In this document: piece by piece, positions 50,242 through 58,677 of the stretch
How positions within the stretch are numbered: position 1 is the first letter of the stretch
Layout: each line of letters opens with the position of its first letter
Assembly (NCBI RefSeq): GCF_032598905.1
Contig: NZ_CP122458.1
Coordinates: 3,534,001 to 3,598,000 of the forward strand
Direction: 5' to 3'
DNA from: Streptomyces sp. 11x1
GTDB taxonomy: Bacteria; Actinomycetota; Actinomycetes; Streptomycetales; Streptomycetaceae
DNA: 64,000 nucleotides
Notes under the pieces: model-generated
What the model was told of the DNA's origin: nothing
Database searches by the model: none
What the model saw: only the letters and a program-made list of their open reading frames with translations
Program-made: the position numbers and the translations under genes

Positions 50242-53200
50242 TCACTCGACCACGTGACGACCCTCGGGGCGCGCGCTGCACGATGCCCGGAAAGCACAGT
50301 GTGCACAGTGTTGTCCGGCGGTCGGGGAGAAACGCTCGTCCAGGACCTTGCCCGCGGCGGTCGCCAGGAGGTCCGCCACCCACTCCCCTTCCGCGCCCTC
50401 GACGGGGCCCTGCGCCTGCACCTTGGGGACGCTCTCGCCACCGTTCTTCTTGGCGGCCCCCTGCCGCAGCTGGACGAGTTCGGCGCCGCCCGGTTCGGGG
50501 CGTACGCCACCGAAGGGCTCGTCGACAGCTCCCTCGCGGACCGCGAGCTGGTACACGGCGAGCTGGGGGTGGCGGCTCACCTCGGCGGAACTCACGGACT
50601 GCTTGCCGGTCTTGAAGTCGACGACGTAGGCGCGGCCCTCGGTGTCGGTCTCGACGCGGTCCATGGAGCCCCGGATGCGCACCTCGTAGTCGCCCGCTTC
50701 GAGGGTGACGTCGAAGTCGTGCTCGCTGGCCACCGGGGCCCGCCCCGCTCGGTCCATGACATGCCACTGCAGGAAGCGTTCGAGCGCCACGCGCGCGTGC
50801 TGCTTCTCCTGGTCCGACTTCCAGGGTGCGTCGAAGGCGAGCGCGTTCCACACGGAGTCGAGGCGTTCCATGAGGACGTCGAGGTCGGCCGGGGTGCGCC
50901 CGGAGGCGACCTCGTCGGCGAGCACGTGGATGACGTTGCCGAACCCCTGGGCGGCGGTCGCGGGCGCGTCGGCCTTCACCTCACGACCCAGGAACCACTG
51001 CAGGGCGCAGGTGTTGGCGAGCTGATCGAGGGCGCTGCCGGACAGCACGACGGGCTGGTCACGGTTCCTGAGCGGCACCTTGCTCTCGGTCGGCTCGAAC
51101 ATGCCCCACCAGCGGTGGGGATGCGCCGACGGCACGAGCGGACGGCCGTCCTCGTCGCTCAGCGCGGCCAGCCGGGCCAGCCGCAGGGCGGCCGCCTCGC
51201 GGAGCGTCTCGGAAACGCGCGGGTCCACCGTGGTGGCGCGCAGCTCGGCGACGAGAGCGGCCACGGACAGCGGGCGGCGGGGACGGCCTGTGACGTCCTT
51301 CGGCTCGACCCCCAGTTCGGTGAGGAAACGGGAGGGCTGGTCGCCGTCGTCGGCGGGGGCTTTCACCGCGGTGACGACGAGGCGTTCACGCGCGCGCGTG
51401 GCGGCCACGTAGAACAGACGGCGTTCCTCGGCGAGGAGGGCGCCCGGCGTGAGCGGTTCGGCGAGACCGTCGCGCCCGATGCGGTCGGCCTCCAGGAGCG
51501 AACCGCGGCGCCGGAGGTCCGGCCAGAGCCCCTCCTGGACACCCGCGACGACAACCAGGCGCCACTGCAACCCCTTGGCGCGGTGCGCGGTCATCAGGCG
51601 TACGGCGGCGGGGCGGACGGCCCGCCCGGTCAGCGTGTCGGCAGCGATGTCCTCGGCCTCGATCTCCGCCAGGAAGTTGAGGGCGCCCAGGCCGCCGGTG
51701 CGCTCCTCCGCGCGTGCCACAGTGGCGAACAGCGCGCACACGGCGTCCAGGTCACGGTCCGCGTTGCGCCCGGCCGTGCCACCGCGCCGGGCGGCGCGCT
51801 CCAGGCGCCGGGGCCACGGCGTGCCGTCCCACAGCTCCCACAGCGCCTCCTCGGCCGTTCCGCCGCCCGCGAGGCCTTCACGGGCCTTTCGCAGCAGCGC
51901 GCCGAGGCGCTGCGCGCCCCTCGCGTACACCGGATCGTGTGCCACCAGCCGTTCCGGCTCCGCCAGCGCGCGTGCCAGCAGTTCGTCCGACGGCGGCGGT
52001 ACGGGGTTGCCGCCGGCTCGCTCCTCCTCGCGCAACGCGCGGCCCAAGCGCCGCAGATCGGCGGTGTCCATACCCGCCAAGGGGGAGGCGAGGAGGTCGA
52101 GGGCGGTTTCGGTGTCGAGCCAGCAGGGCTGCGCGTCGGACGGGTGGGACCGCCCGGACGGATCCGCCGGTTCGGACACCTCGGGTGACTCGTCGGCCTC
52201 CTCTGCCGAGCCCGTCACGGCCGTCGTCTCCCCCAGCTCCGCCCGCGCCACCGCTCGCAACGCCGTCAGCAGGGGCTGTACGGCCGGTTCGTGGCGCAGG
52301 GGCAGGTCGTCGCCGTCGATCTCCAGGGGAACGCCCGCGGCGGTGAGGGTGCGCCGGATCGAGGGGATCGTGCGGGCGCCGGCGCGCACCAGGACGGCCA
52401 TTTCGCTCCAGGGGACGCCGTCCTCCAGATGGGCCCGGCGGAGGATGTCCGCGATGTTGTCCAGTTCGGTGCCCGGCGTCGGGTACGTGTAGACCTCGAC
52501 GCTTCCTCCGTCCCGTACGGGCCTCAGCTCGCGGTGGGCGCGTACCTTCTCGGCGGGGAGGCGGGTGAGCGGCATGCGCTGGGTGAGCAGGCGGGTGGCG
52601 CCGAGCAGGCTCGCTCCCGAGCGGCGGGAATTCCTGAGGACCGCGACCGGTGCCCGGCTGCCGTCCGCGCGCGGGAAGGCCTGCGGGAACTCCAGGATGC
52701 CGTTCACGTCGGCGCCCCGGAAGGTGTAGATGGACTGGTCGGGATCGCCGAAGGCGACCAGGGTGCGGCCGCCTCCGGCGAGGGTCCGCAGCAGCCGTAC
52801 CTGCGCGGGGTCCGTGTCCTGGTACTCGTCGACGTAGACCGCGTCGTACTGGGCGGAAAGCCGCCGGGCGACGTCGGGGCGGCCGGCCAGGAGCACCGCG
52901 CGATGGACCAGTTCCGCGTAGTCGAGCACGCCCTGGAGGTCGAGGACGTCGAGGTACTCGGCGAGGAAGGCGGAGGCCGCGAGCCAGTCCGGGCGGCCGA
53001 TGCGCGTGGCGAAGGCGCGCAGGTCGTCTGGGGCCAGGCCCAGTTCGCGGCTGCGGGCGAGGACCGCGCGGACCTCGTCGGCGAAGCCGCGTGTGGTCAG
53101 GCAGGCGCGCAGTTCGTCCGGCCAGCGCACGTGCGCGAGGCCGAGGCGTTCGAGGTCGGGCTGGCCCGCCAGGAGTTCCCGGACCGCCACATCCTGTTCC

Positions 53201-53628
53201 GGGCCGGACAGCAGCCGCAGGGGCTCGACGAACAGGTCGCTGTTTTGGTGGGCGCGGACCAGCGCGTAGCAGAAGGAGTGGAAGGTGGTGGCCTGGGGGG
53301 CGCGCGTGGCGCCCAGGCGCAGCGCCATGCGGTCGCGCAGTTCCACGGCGGCCTTGCGGCTGAAGGTGAGGACCAGCACGCGCGCCGGGTCGCCCCCGCG
53401 AGCGATGCGGGCCGCCACCGACTCGACGAGCGTGGTCGTCTTGCCGGTGCCCGGACCTGCGAGAACGAGCAGAGGCCCCCGCTCGTGGTCAACCACGCCG
53501 CGCTGCTCGGCGTCCAGACGAGGGGGGTCCGTCCGGGCCGGTGGGGTACGCACCAGTCGGTAAGCGCCACGGCTCCCCTGTCGCACCTGGGTGTGCGACA
53601 GGCGCCTGGTGGAGAAAGAGGAGCTCAC
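50242..53628 (-). CDS. adnA: AdnA subunit of helicase-nuclease AdnAB
   Basis: A 1128-residue UvrD-type helicase with a nuclease domain. Motor motifs: LVLAGPGTGKTTTLVESV, LTFSRKAAVELRD, VDEYQDTDPAQ, FGDPDQSIYTFRGADV, LMTAHRAKGLQWRLVVVAG. Nuclease: CALQWFLG (first cluster cysteine), RAYVVDFKTGK (Asp, Lys) and the C-terminal CAHCAFRASC, which together make the 4Fe-4S-binding Cys set of AddB/Cas4-like nucleases. GTG 53628 has a weak Shine-Dalgarno, and the N-terminal 30 residues are not conserved-looking. It is the first gene of adnA-adnB. Confidence 0.88.
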   Translation of the reverse strand: MSSSFSTRRLSHTQVRQGSRGAYRLVRTPPARTDPPRLDAEQRGVVDHERGPLLVLAGPGTGKTTTLVESVAARIARGGDPARVLVLTFSRKAAVELRDRMALRLGATRAPQATTFHSFCYALVRAHQNSDLFVEPLRLLSGPEQDVAVRELLAGQPDLERLGLAHVRWPDELRACLTTRGFADEVRAVLARSRELGLAPDDLRAFATRIGRPDWLAASAFLAEYLDVLDLQGVLDYAELVHRAVLLAGRPDVARRLSAQYDAVYVDEYQDTDPAQVRLLRTLAGGGRTLVAFGDPDQSIYTFRGADVNGILEFPQAFPRADGSRAPVAVLRNSRRSGASLLGATRLLTQRMPLTRLPAEKVRAHRELRPVRDGGSVEVYTYPTPGTELDNIADILRRAHLEDGVPWSEMAVLVRAGARTIPSIRRTLTAAGVPLEIDGDDLPLRHEPAVQPLLTALRAVARAELGETTAVTGSAEEADESPEVSEPADPSGRSHPSDAQPCWLDTETALDLLASPLAGMDTADLRRLGRALREEERAGGNPVPPPSDELLARALAEPERLVAHDPVYARGAQRLGALLRKAREGLAGGGTAEEALWELWDGTPWPRRLERAARRGGTAGRNADRDLDAVCALFATVARAEERTGGLGALNFLAEIEAEDIAADTLTGRAVRPAAVRLMTAHRAKGLQWRLVVVAGVQEGLWPDLRRRGSLLEADRIGRDGLAEPLTPGALLAEERRLFYVAATRARERLVVTAVKAPADDGDQPSRFLTELGVEPKDVTGRPRRPLSVAALVAELRATTVDPRVSETLREAAALRLARLAALSDEDGRPLVPSAHPHRWWGMFEPTESKVPLRNRDQPVVLSGSALDQLANTCALQWFLGREVKADAPATAAQGFGNVIHVLADEVASGRTPADLDVLMERLDSVWNALAFDAPWKSDQEKQHARVALERFLQWHVMDRAGRAPVASEHDFDVTLEAGDYEVRIRGSMDRVETDTEGRAYVVDFKTGKQSVSSAEVSRHPQLAVYQLAVREGAVDEPFGGVRPEPGGAELVQLRQGAAKKNGGESVPKVQAQGPVEGAEGEWVADLLATAAGKVLDERFSPTAGQHCAHCAFRASCSARPEGRHVVE

Positions 53629-53939
53629 GTGGTTCGCCGGTCCTGGTGGGTGTGCGGGGTGTCACTGTCGACGCGGTGCGCCGGTGTCGAGGTGTGGTGG
53701 TCGGGAATCGGGTGTGCGGCGTGCCGCTCGGCGAGGAGGGTGGCCGCGGGGTGAGAGGGGCACGCGCAGCCGACGCTACGCCGACGGGTGGTGCGGAAGC
53801 AGGGCTTCCCCTTAAGCCCTCCCGACGCGCGCGGCACATGCGTCCCTCGCCCCACGAACGTACGGCATGGCACCGACGTGCCACGCGTCCCCCGTACGGG
53901 CCAGAGGTCGCACCGAGGTCCGTCGGATGGCGGAAGCTG
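53629..53939. other. Intergenic region upstream of adnA
   Basis: 311 bases between the adnA start and the end of the alkyltransferase-like gene. It must carry the adnAB promoter on the minus strand, but I see no clear -35/-10, SigR box or operator. Reading frames across it have poor codon bias. Nothing further is supported. Confidence 0.5.
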
Positions 53940-54305
53940 TCAGGTGTGACCCTCCGTGCCTCCACCGCCGTCCCAGCGTGCCCGTCTCATGTCGACGCGC
54001 GGGACATGGCCCTCGGAGGCTCGGCTCGCCTCGCGCAGGGGGGTCGCCTCCGCGCGGTAGTGGTCCAGGGCTCTCAGTTCATGGCCGGGCAGCAGGACTC
54101 CGTCGGCGCGGACGACACGCCACCAGGGAGCCGCGCCCCCGTAGAGGGCCATGACGCGGCCCACCTGGCGCGGACCGCCCTCCCCCAGCCATTCGGCGAC
54201 GTCCCCGTATGTCATGACCCGCCCCGGCGGGATCAGGTCGGCGACCTCGAGGACCCGCTCCGCGTACTCCGGCAGGGCGTCCGCCGGAAGGCTCTCCTCG
54301 CTCAT
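53940..54305 (-). CDS. Alkyltransferase-like (ATL) DNA-damage protein
   Basis: A 121-residue protein of the MGMT fold without the repair cysteine. IPPGRVMTYGDVAEWLG, PRQVGRVM (arginine-finger helix) and PWWRVVRADGVL, where active MGMT has PCHRV, define alkyltransferase-like proteins. They bind O6-alkylguanine and recruit nucleotide excision repair. The C-terminal ~25 residues are charged and extra. The ATG at 54305 follows GGGGCGG. It is adjacent to adnAB, which fits a DNA-repair cluster. Confidence 0.9.
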   Translation of the reverse strand: MSEESLPADALPEYAERVLEVADLIPPGRVMTYGDVAEWLGEGGPRQVGRVMALYGGAAPWWRVVRADGVLLPGHELRALDHYRAEATPLREASRASEGHVPRVDMRRARWDGGGGTEGHT

Positions 54306-54490
54306 CCGCCCCATCCTGCCCCACCCCACCGACAATGGGACGTGGTGGCCAGGGCGTGCGTCCCTCGCTCCGGGGGCGGGCTTCGGGCAGACTGTGCGCC
54401 CCCGCATTGCACCCTGATGCCCCTGTGTGCCCACCCGGCATGCCACCATCGTGCGGGCGGTGACTGGTGATACGAGACCAAGAAGAGACG

Positions 54491-57298
54491 ATGAAGCAGC
54501 AGAGCGTGCATCCCGATGACGCGTCGGGCACCTCTGACGCCTCGTCGCGCCCGAATGCCTCCGAGGGGGGCGCCGAGGGCACCGACGACGTCTCGGAGAA
54601 GGCCTCCGGCACCACCCCTCCCTCCTTCGAGAAGAAGTCCCCCTCGGCGCACGAGGAAGAGGACGAGAAGCAGCGGGACGGGCAGGACGAGGACGACCTC
54701 GACGAGGCGCACGCCGAGGAGGTCGAGGGCGACGAACCACTGCTCCCCGCGCGCGTGCACCGTCCCTCCGACCTCATGCGGCTGTCAGTGGGCATCCTCG
54801 GGGTCATCGTCCTGCTGGCGATCGCCGCCTTCGCCCACGGCACCACCTCCGGACTCGAACAGGACATCAACAAGGGCACGGGGCAGGCGCCCGATCTTCT
54901 GATCAAGCTCGCCGGCCTGGGATCGAGCATCGCGATCCTGCTCGTACCGGTCGCGTTCGCGATCGAACGGCTGATCAAGCGGGACGGGCTGCGCATCGCC
55001 GACGGCGTGCTCGCGGCGGTGCTGGCGCACGGAGTGACGCTGGCAACCGACCTGTGGGTCGCCAGGGCCGCCCCGGACTCGATCCAGGAGGCGCTCACCC
55101 AGCCCTCCCCCGGCGACATCCACGCGCTCACGGACCCCGTGCACGGCTACCTCGCGCCGGTCATCGCGTACATGACCGCCGTCGGCATGTCACGCAGACC
55201 CCGCTGGCGGGCCGTGCTGTGGATCGTGCTCCTGCTGGACGCGTTCTCGATGCTGGTCACGGGCTACACCACACCGTTCTCGATCATCCTGACGGTGCTG
55301 ATCGGCTGGACCGTCGCCTACGGAACGCTGTACGCGGTCGGCTCCCCCAACGTCCGCCCGACCGGCCGGACGCTGATGGCCGGCCTCAGGCGGGTCGGAT
55401 TCAAGCCCGTGAGCGCGGCCCGTGAGGAGATCCCGGAGACGGCTGAGGGCGGGGACCGGGGCCGCCGGTACTTCGTGACGCTGGAGGACGGCCCACCCCT
55501 GGACGTCACCGTCGTGGACCGGGAGCAGCAGGCCCAGGGGTTCTTCTACCGCGTCTGGCGGCGTCTGACCCTGCGCGGCATCACCACCCGCCGCAGCCTC
55601 CAGTCGCTGCGCCAGGCCCTGGAGCAGGAGGCCCTCCTCGCGTACGCGGCCATCGCGGCCGGCGCCAACGCGCCGAAGCTGATCGCCACCTCCGAGCTCG
55701 GACCGGACGCCGTGATGCTCGTCTACGAGCACACCGGCGGACGCACCCTGGACTCCCTGGCGGACGACGAGGTCACCGACGAGCTGATGTCGGACACCTG
55801 GCACCAGGTGAAAGCACTGCAGTCGCGGCGGATCGCGCACCGCAGGCTCGTGGGTGACGCGATTCTGGTGGATCGTTCCGGCACGGTGATCCTCACCGAT
55901 CTGCGCGTCGGCGAGATCGCGGCGGGCGACCTGGTCCTTCGCATGGACGTCTCCCAATTGCTGACGACTCTGGGCCTGCGGGTGGGCGCCGAACGCGCGG
56001 TGGCCTCGGCGGTCAGCGTGCTCGGCCCCGACGCGGTGGCCAACTGTCTGCCGATGCTCCAGCCCATCGCCCTGTCGCGCTCCACGCGCGCGACGCTGCG
56101 CAGGCTCGCCAGGGAGCGCGCCGAACGCGAGCGCGAGGCGGTCCTGGAGGCGTCCCACCTGGCCAAGCAGGCCCGTGCGGAGGAGCACAGCAGGGCCGCC
56201 GAGCCGGGCAAGGCCGACAAGAAGGCTGTACGGGCCGAGCAGCGGGCCGAGAAGCGGGCGATCGACGAGGCCCTGGAAGGGGCCCGCGAGGAGGACCTGC
56301 TCACCCAGATCCGCCACCAGGTACTGCTCATCAGGCCCCAGGCACCGGTCGAACCGGCCCGGCTGGAGCGGGTCAAGCCGCGCACGCTGATCAGCCTCAT
56401 CGCCGGTGCGATCGGCGCGTACTTCCTGCTGACCCAGCTCACCCACATCGAGTTCGGACCGCTCATCGAGAACGCCGAGTGGGGTTGGGTCGCCGCCGCG
56501 GTGTTCTTCTCCGCGCTGAGCTATGTCGCGGCGGCGATGAGCCTGCTGGGCTTCGTGCCGGAGCGGGTGCCGTTCCTGCGGACGATCGGGGCGCAGGTCG
56601 CCGGATCGTTCGTGAAGATCGTGGCGCCGGCCGCGGTCGGCGGTGTGGCACTGAACACACGCTTCCTGCAGCGCGCGGGGGTGCGGCCGGGGCTCGCGGT
56701 GGCGAGCGTCGGCGCGTCGCAGCTCTTCGGACTCGGCTGCCACATCCTGATGCTGCTGGCCTTCGGCTATCTGACCGGTACCGAGAAGACGCCGTCCCTG
56801 TCGCCGTCCCGCACCGTCATCGCGGGCCTGTTGACGGTCGCGGTGCTTGTGCTGGTGGTGACGTCCATCCCGTTCCTGCGCAAGTTCGTCGTGACGCGCG
56901 TGCGGTCGCTCTTCGCCGGTGTCGTGCCGCGCATGCTCGACGTGCTGCAGCGGCCGCAGAAGCTGGTCACCGGCATCGGCGGCATGCTGCTCCTCACGGG
57001 CTGCTTCGTGATGTGCCTGGACGCCTCGATCCGCGCGTTCGGCAACGAGGACGTGTCGATCAGCATCGCCAGCGTCGCGGTCGTCTTCCTCGCGGGCAAC
57101 GCGCTCGGTTCGGCGGCCCCGACCCCGGGCGGTGTGGGTGCCGTGGAGGCCACCCTGACGGTCGGTCTGATCGCCGTCGGCCTCCCCAAGGAGGTCGCCG
57201 CGCCGGCCGTACTGCTCTTCCGTCTGCTGACCCTGTGGCTGCCCGTGCTGCCGGGATGGCTGGCCTTCAACCAGCTGTCACGCAAGGGCGCGCTCTAG
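54491..57298 (+). CDS. Large membrane protein with kinase-like and LPG-synthase-type TM domains
   Basis: A 935-residue protein. Residues 1-~85 are acidic and disordered (Glu/Asp-rich). Residues ~95-280 include several membrane helices (e.g. LMRLSVGILGVIVLLAIAAF). Residues ~320-530 resemble a degenerate RIO/ABC1 kinase-like domain (VMLVYEHTGGRTLDSL, DAILVDRSGTVILTDLRVGEI). A charged coiled-coil follows, and then from ~635 the eight-helix UPF0104/LPG_synthase_TM domain (ending PGGVGAVEATLTVGLIAVGL). This is the MprF-type flippase module without the synthase. ATG 54491 after GAAGAG. Its TAG stop includes the first base of an IS630-family insertion; the gene reads through unchanged. Confidence 0.82.
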   Translation: MKQQSVHPDDASGTSDASSRPNASEGGAEGTDDVSEKASGTTPPSFEKKSPSAHEEEDEKQRDGQDEDDLDEAHAEEVEGDEPLLPARVHRPSDLMRLSVGILGVIVLLAIAAFAHGTTSGLEQDINKGTGQAPDLLIKLAGLGSSIAILLVPVAFAIERLIKRDGLRIADGVLAAVLAHGVTLATDLWVARAAPDSIQEALTQPSPGDIHALTDPVHGYLAPVIAYMTAVGMSRRPRWRAVLWIVLLLDAFSMLVTGYTTPFSIILTVLIGWTVAYGTLYAVGSPNVRPTGRTLMAGLRRVGFKPVSAAREEIPETAEGGDRGRRYFVTLEDGPPLDVTVVDREQQAQGFFYRVWRRLTLRGITTRRSLQSLRQALEQEALLAYAAIAAGANAPKLIATSELGPDAVMLVYEHTGGRTLDSLADDEVTDELMSDTWHQVKALQSRRIAHRRLVGDAILVDRSGTVILTDLRVGEIAAGDLVLRMDVSQLLTTLGLRVGAERAVASAVSVLGPDAVANCLPMLQPIALSRSTRATLRRLARERAEREREAVLEASHLAKQARAEEHSRAAEPGKADKKAVRAEQRAEKRAIDEALEGAREEDLLTQIRHQVLLIRPQAPVEPARLERVKPRTLISLIAGAIGAYFLLTQLTHIEFGPLIENAEWGWVAAAVFFSALSYVAAAMSLLGFVPERVPFLRTIGAQVAGSFVKIVAPAAVGGVALNTRFLQRAGVRPGLAVASVGASQLFGLGCHILMLLAFGYLTGTEKTPSLSPSRTVIAGLLTVAVLVLVVTSIPFLRKFVVTRVRSLFAGVVPRMLDVLQRPQKLVTGIGGMLLLTGCFVMCLDASIRAFGNEDVSISIASVAVVFLAGNALGSAAPTPGGVGAVEATLTVGLIAVGLPKEVAAPAVLLFRLLTLWLPVLPGWLAFNQLSRKGAL

Positions 57299-58420
57299 TG
57301 ACCTGAGTCAGAGGTTCGTCGTTGGTTCGGTATGAGTCGTCCTGGCCCGAAGATCCCGCCGTTGTCGTTGACCGATGCCCAGCGTGAGGTGCTTGAGGGG
57401 TGGGTGCGTCGCCGGTCGACCGCGCAAGCTCTGGCTCAGCGATCCCGGATCGTGCTGGAGTGCGCCGAGGGGCACTCGATCATGGAGGTGTCACGACGGC
57501 TGAAGGCCGCTCCGGACACGGTCCGCACCTGGCGAAGGCGGTTCCTTGACCACGGCCTGGACGGCCTGTGCGACGAGCCGAGGCCCGGTGTCCCGAGGAA
57601 GATCACCGATGCCGATGTCGAGCGGGTGATCGTCAAGACCCTGGAGGAGAAGCCGGCCAACGCCACCCACTGGTCAACCCGGTCGATGGCCGCGGCCACC
57701 GGCATGTCGCAGTCGGCGATCTCGCGGATCTGGCGGGCGTTCGCCTTGGCCCCGCACCGCTCGCAGACGTTCAAGCTCTCCACGGATCCGCTGTTCATCG
57801 ACAAGGTCCGCGACGTGGTGGGCCTGTATCTCGACCCGCCGGAGAAGGCACTGGTGCTGTGCGTGGACGAGAAATCCCAGATCCAGGCCCTGGACCGCTC
57901 ACAGCCGGTGCTGCCGATGATGCCCGGGGTGCCCGAACGCCGCAGCCACGACTACGTCCGCGCCGGCACCACCACGCTCTTTGCGGCACTGGAGGTGGCA
58001 ACCGGCAAGGTGATCGGTTCACTGCACCGCCGGCACCGGGCCGCAGAGTTCAAGAAGTTCCTGGCCAAACTCGACAAGGAGGTGCCTGCGGACCTCGAGG
58101 TGCATCTGATCCTGGACAACTACGCCACCCACAAGACACCCGCGATCAAGAAGTGGCTGGTGGCACACCCCCGTTTCCGTCTGCACTTCACGCCCACCGG
58201 CTCATCGTGGCTGAACCTGGTGGAGCGATGGTTCGGCGAGCTGACAGCGAAGAAGCTCCGCCGCGGTGTCCACCGCTCGGTCCAGGCACTCGAGCGCGAC
58301 ATCCGGTCCTGGATTGCCGGTTGGAACGACAACCCCCGCCCCTTCGTCTGGACGAAGACCGCCGACGAGATCCTCGACAAAGTCGCCACCTACTGCCAGA
58401 GAATCTCTGACTCAGGTCAC
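57298..58420 (+). mobile_element. IS630-family insertion sequence, 1123 bp
   Basis: Terminal repeats GTGACCTGAGTCAGAGGTTC (57298-57317) and the complementary GAATCTCTGACTCAGGTCAC (58401-58420), 19 of 20 matching. Target TA duplicated at 57296-57297 and 58421-58422, as for IS630/Tc1 elements. It lies exactly at the stop codon of the upstream membrane-protein gene. Confidence 0.95.
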
Positions 58421-58423
58421 TAG
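57332..58423 (+). CDS. IS630-family transposase
   Basis: A 363-residue transposase with an N-terminal helix-turn-helix (SIMEVSRRLKAAPDTVRTWRRRF) and a winged-helix segment (MAAATGMSQSAISRIWRAF). DDE catalytic residues: LCVDEKSQIQ (Asp), LILDNYATHK (Asp), SWLNLVERWF (Glu). Its frame runs through the right terminal repeat; the TAG stop at 58421-58423 consists of the duplicated TA plus the flanking G, so the host site completes the gene. The Shine-Dalgarno is weak. Intact. Confidence 0.95.
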   Translation: MSRPGPKIPPLSLTDAQREVLEGWVRRRSTAQALAQRSRIVLECAEGHSIMEVSRRLKAAPDTVRTWRRRFLDHGLDGLCDEPRPGVPRKITDADVERVIVKTLEEKPANATHWSTRSMAAATGMSQSAISRIWRAFALAPHRSQTFKLSTDPLFIDKVRDVVGLYLDPPEKALVLCVDEKSQIQALDRSQPVLPMMPGVPERRSHDYVRAGTTTLFAALEVATGKVIGSLHRRHRAAEFKKFLAKLDKEVPADLEVHLILDNYATHKTPAIKKWLVAHPRFRLHFTPTGSSWLNLVERWFGELTAKKLRRGVHRSVQALERDIRSWIAGWNDNPRPFVWTKTADEILDKVATYCQRISDSGH

Positions 58424-58430
58424 GAGACCG

Positions 58431-58529
58431 CTGAAGATCTTGCTCTGGCCGCCCGACTCACCCTGGATTGCCGGTAAATGTCAATCGCCATCAAGTAGGG
58501 CAAGCCGGGCGCATTTTCAAGATCTTCAG
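58431..58529. repeat. 99-bp inverted-repeat-bounded remnant (MITE-like)
   Basis: CTGAAGATCTTG at 58431-58442 and its exact complement CAAGATCTTCAG at 58518-58529 bound a non-coding segment. It lies eight bases right of the IS630 element and before the lipoprotein gene. Either a miniature transposable element or the deleted ends of a larger IS. Confidence 0.55.
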
Positions 58530-58677
58530 GACGCTTCTAGGCCCTGTCGGGCGCCCACGCCCGCGCGCGCGTCTCGTCCGCCGCACGCCGTCCACGCGCG
58601 CGTGGCGGCACCTCTCGGCTCACCCGCACGGCCCGCGTCCCGAGCGCATCGCTCGGGGCGCCTCCAGGATGGGTGGC

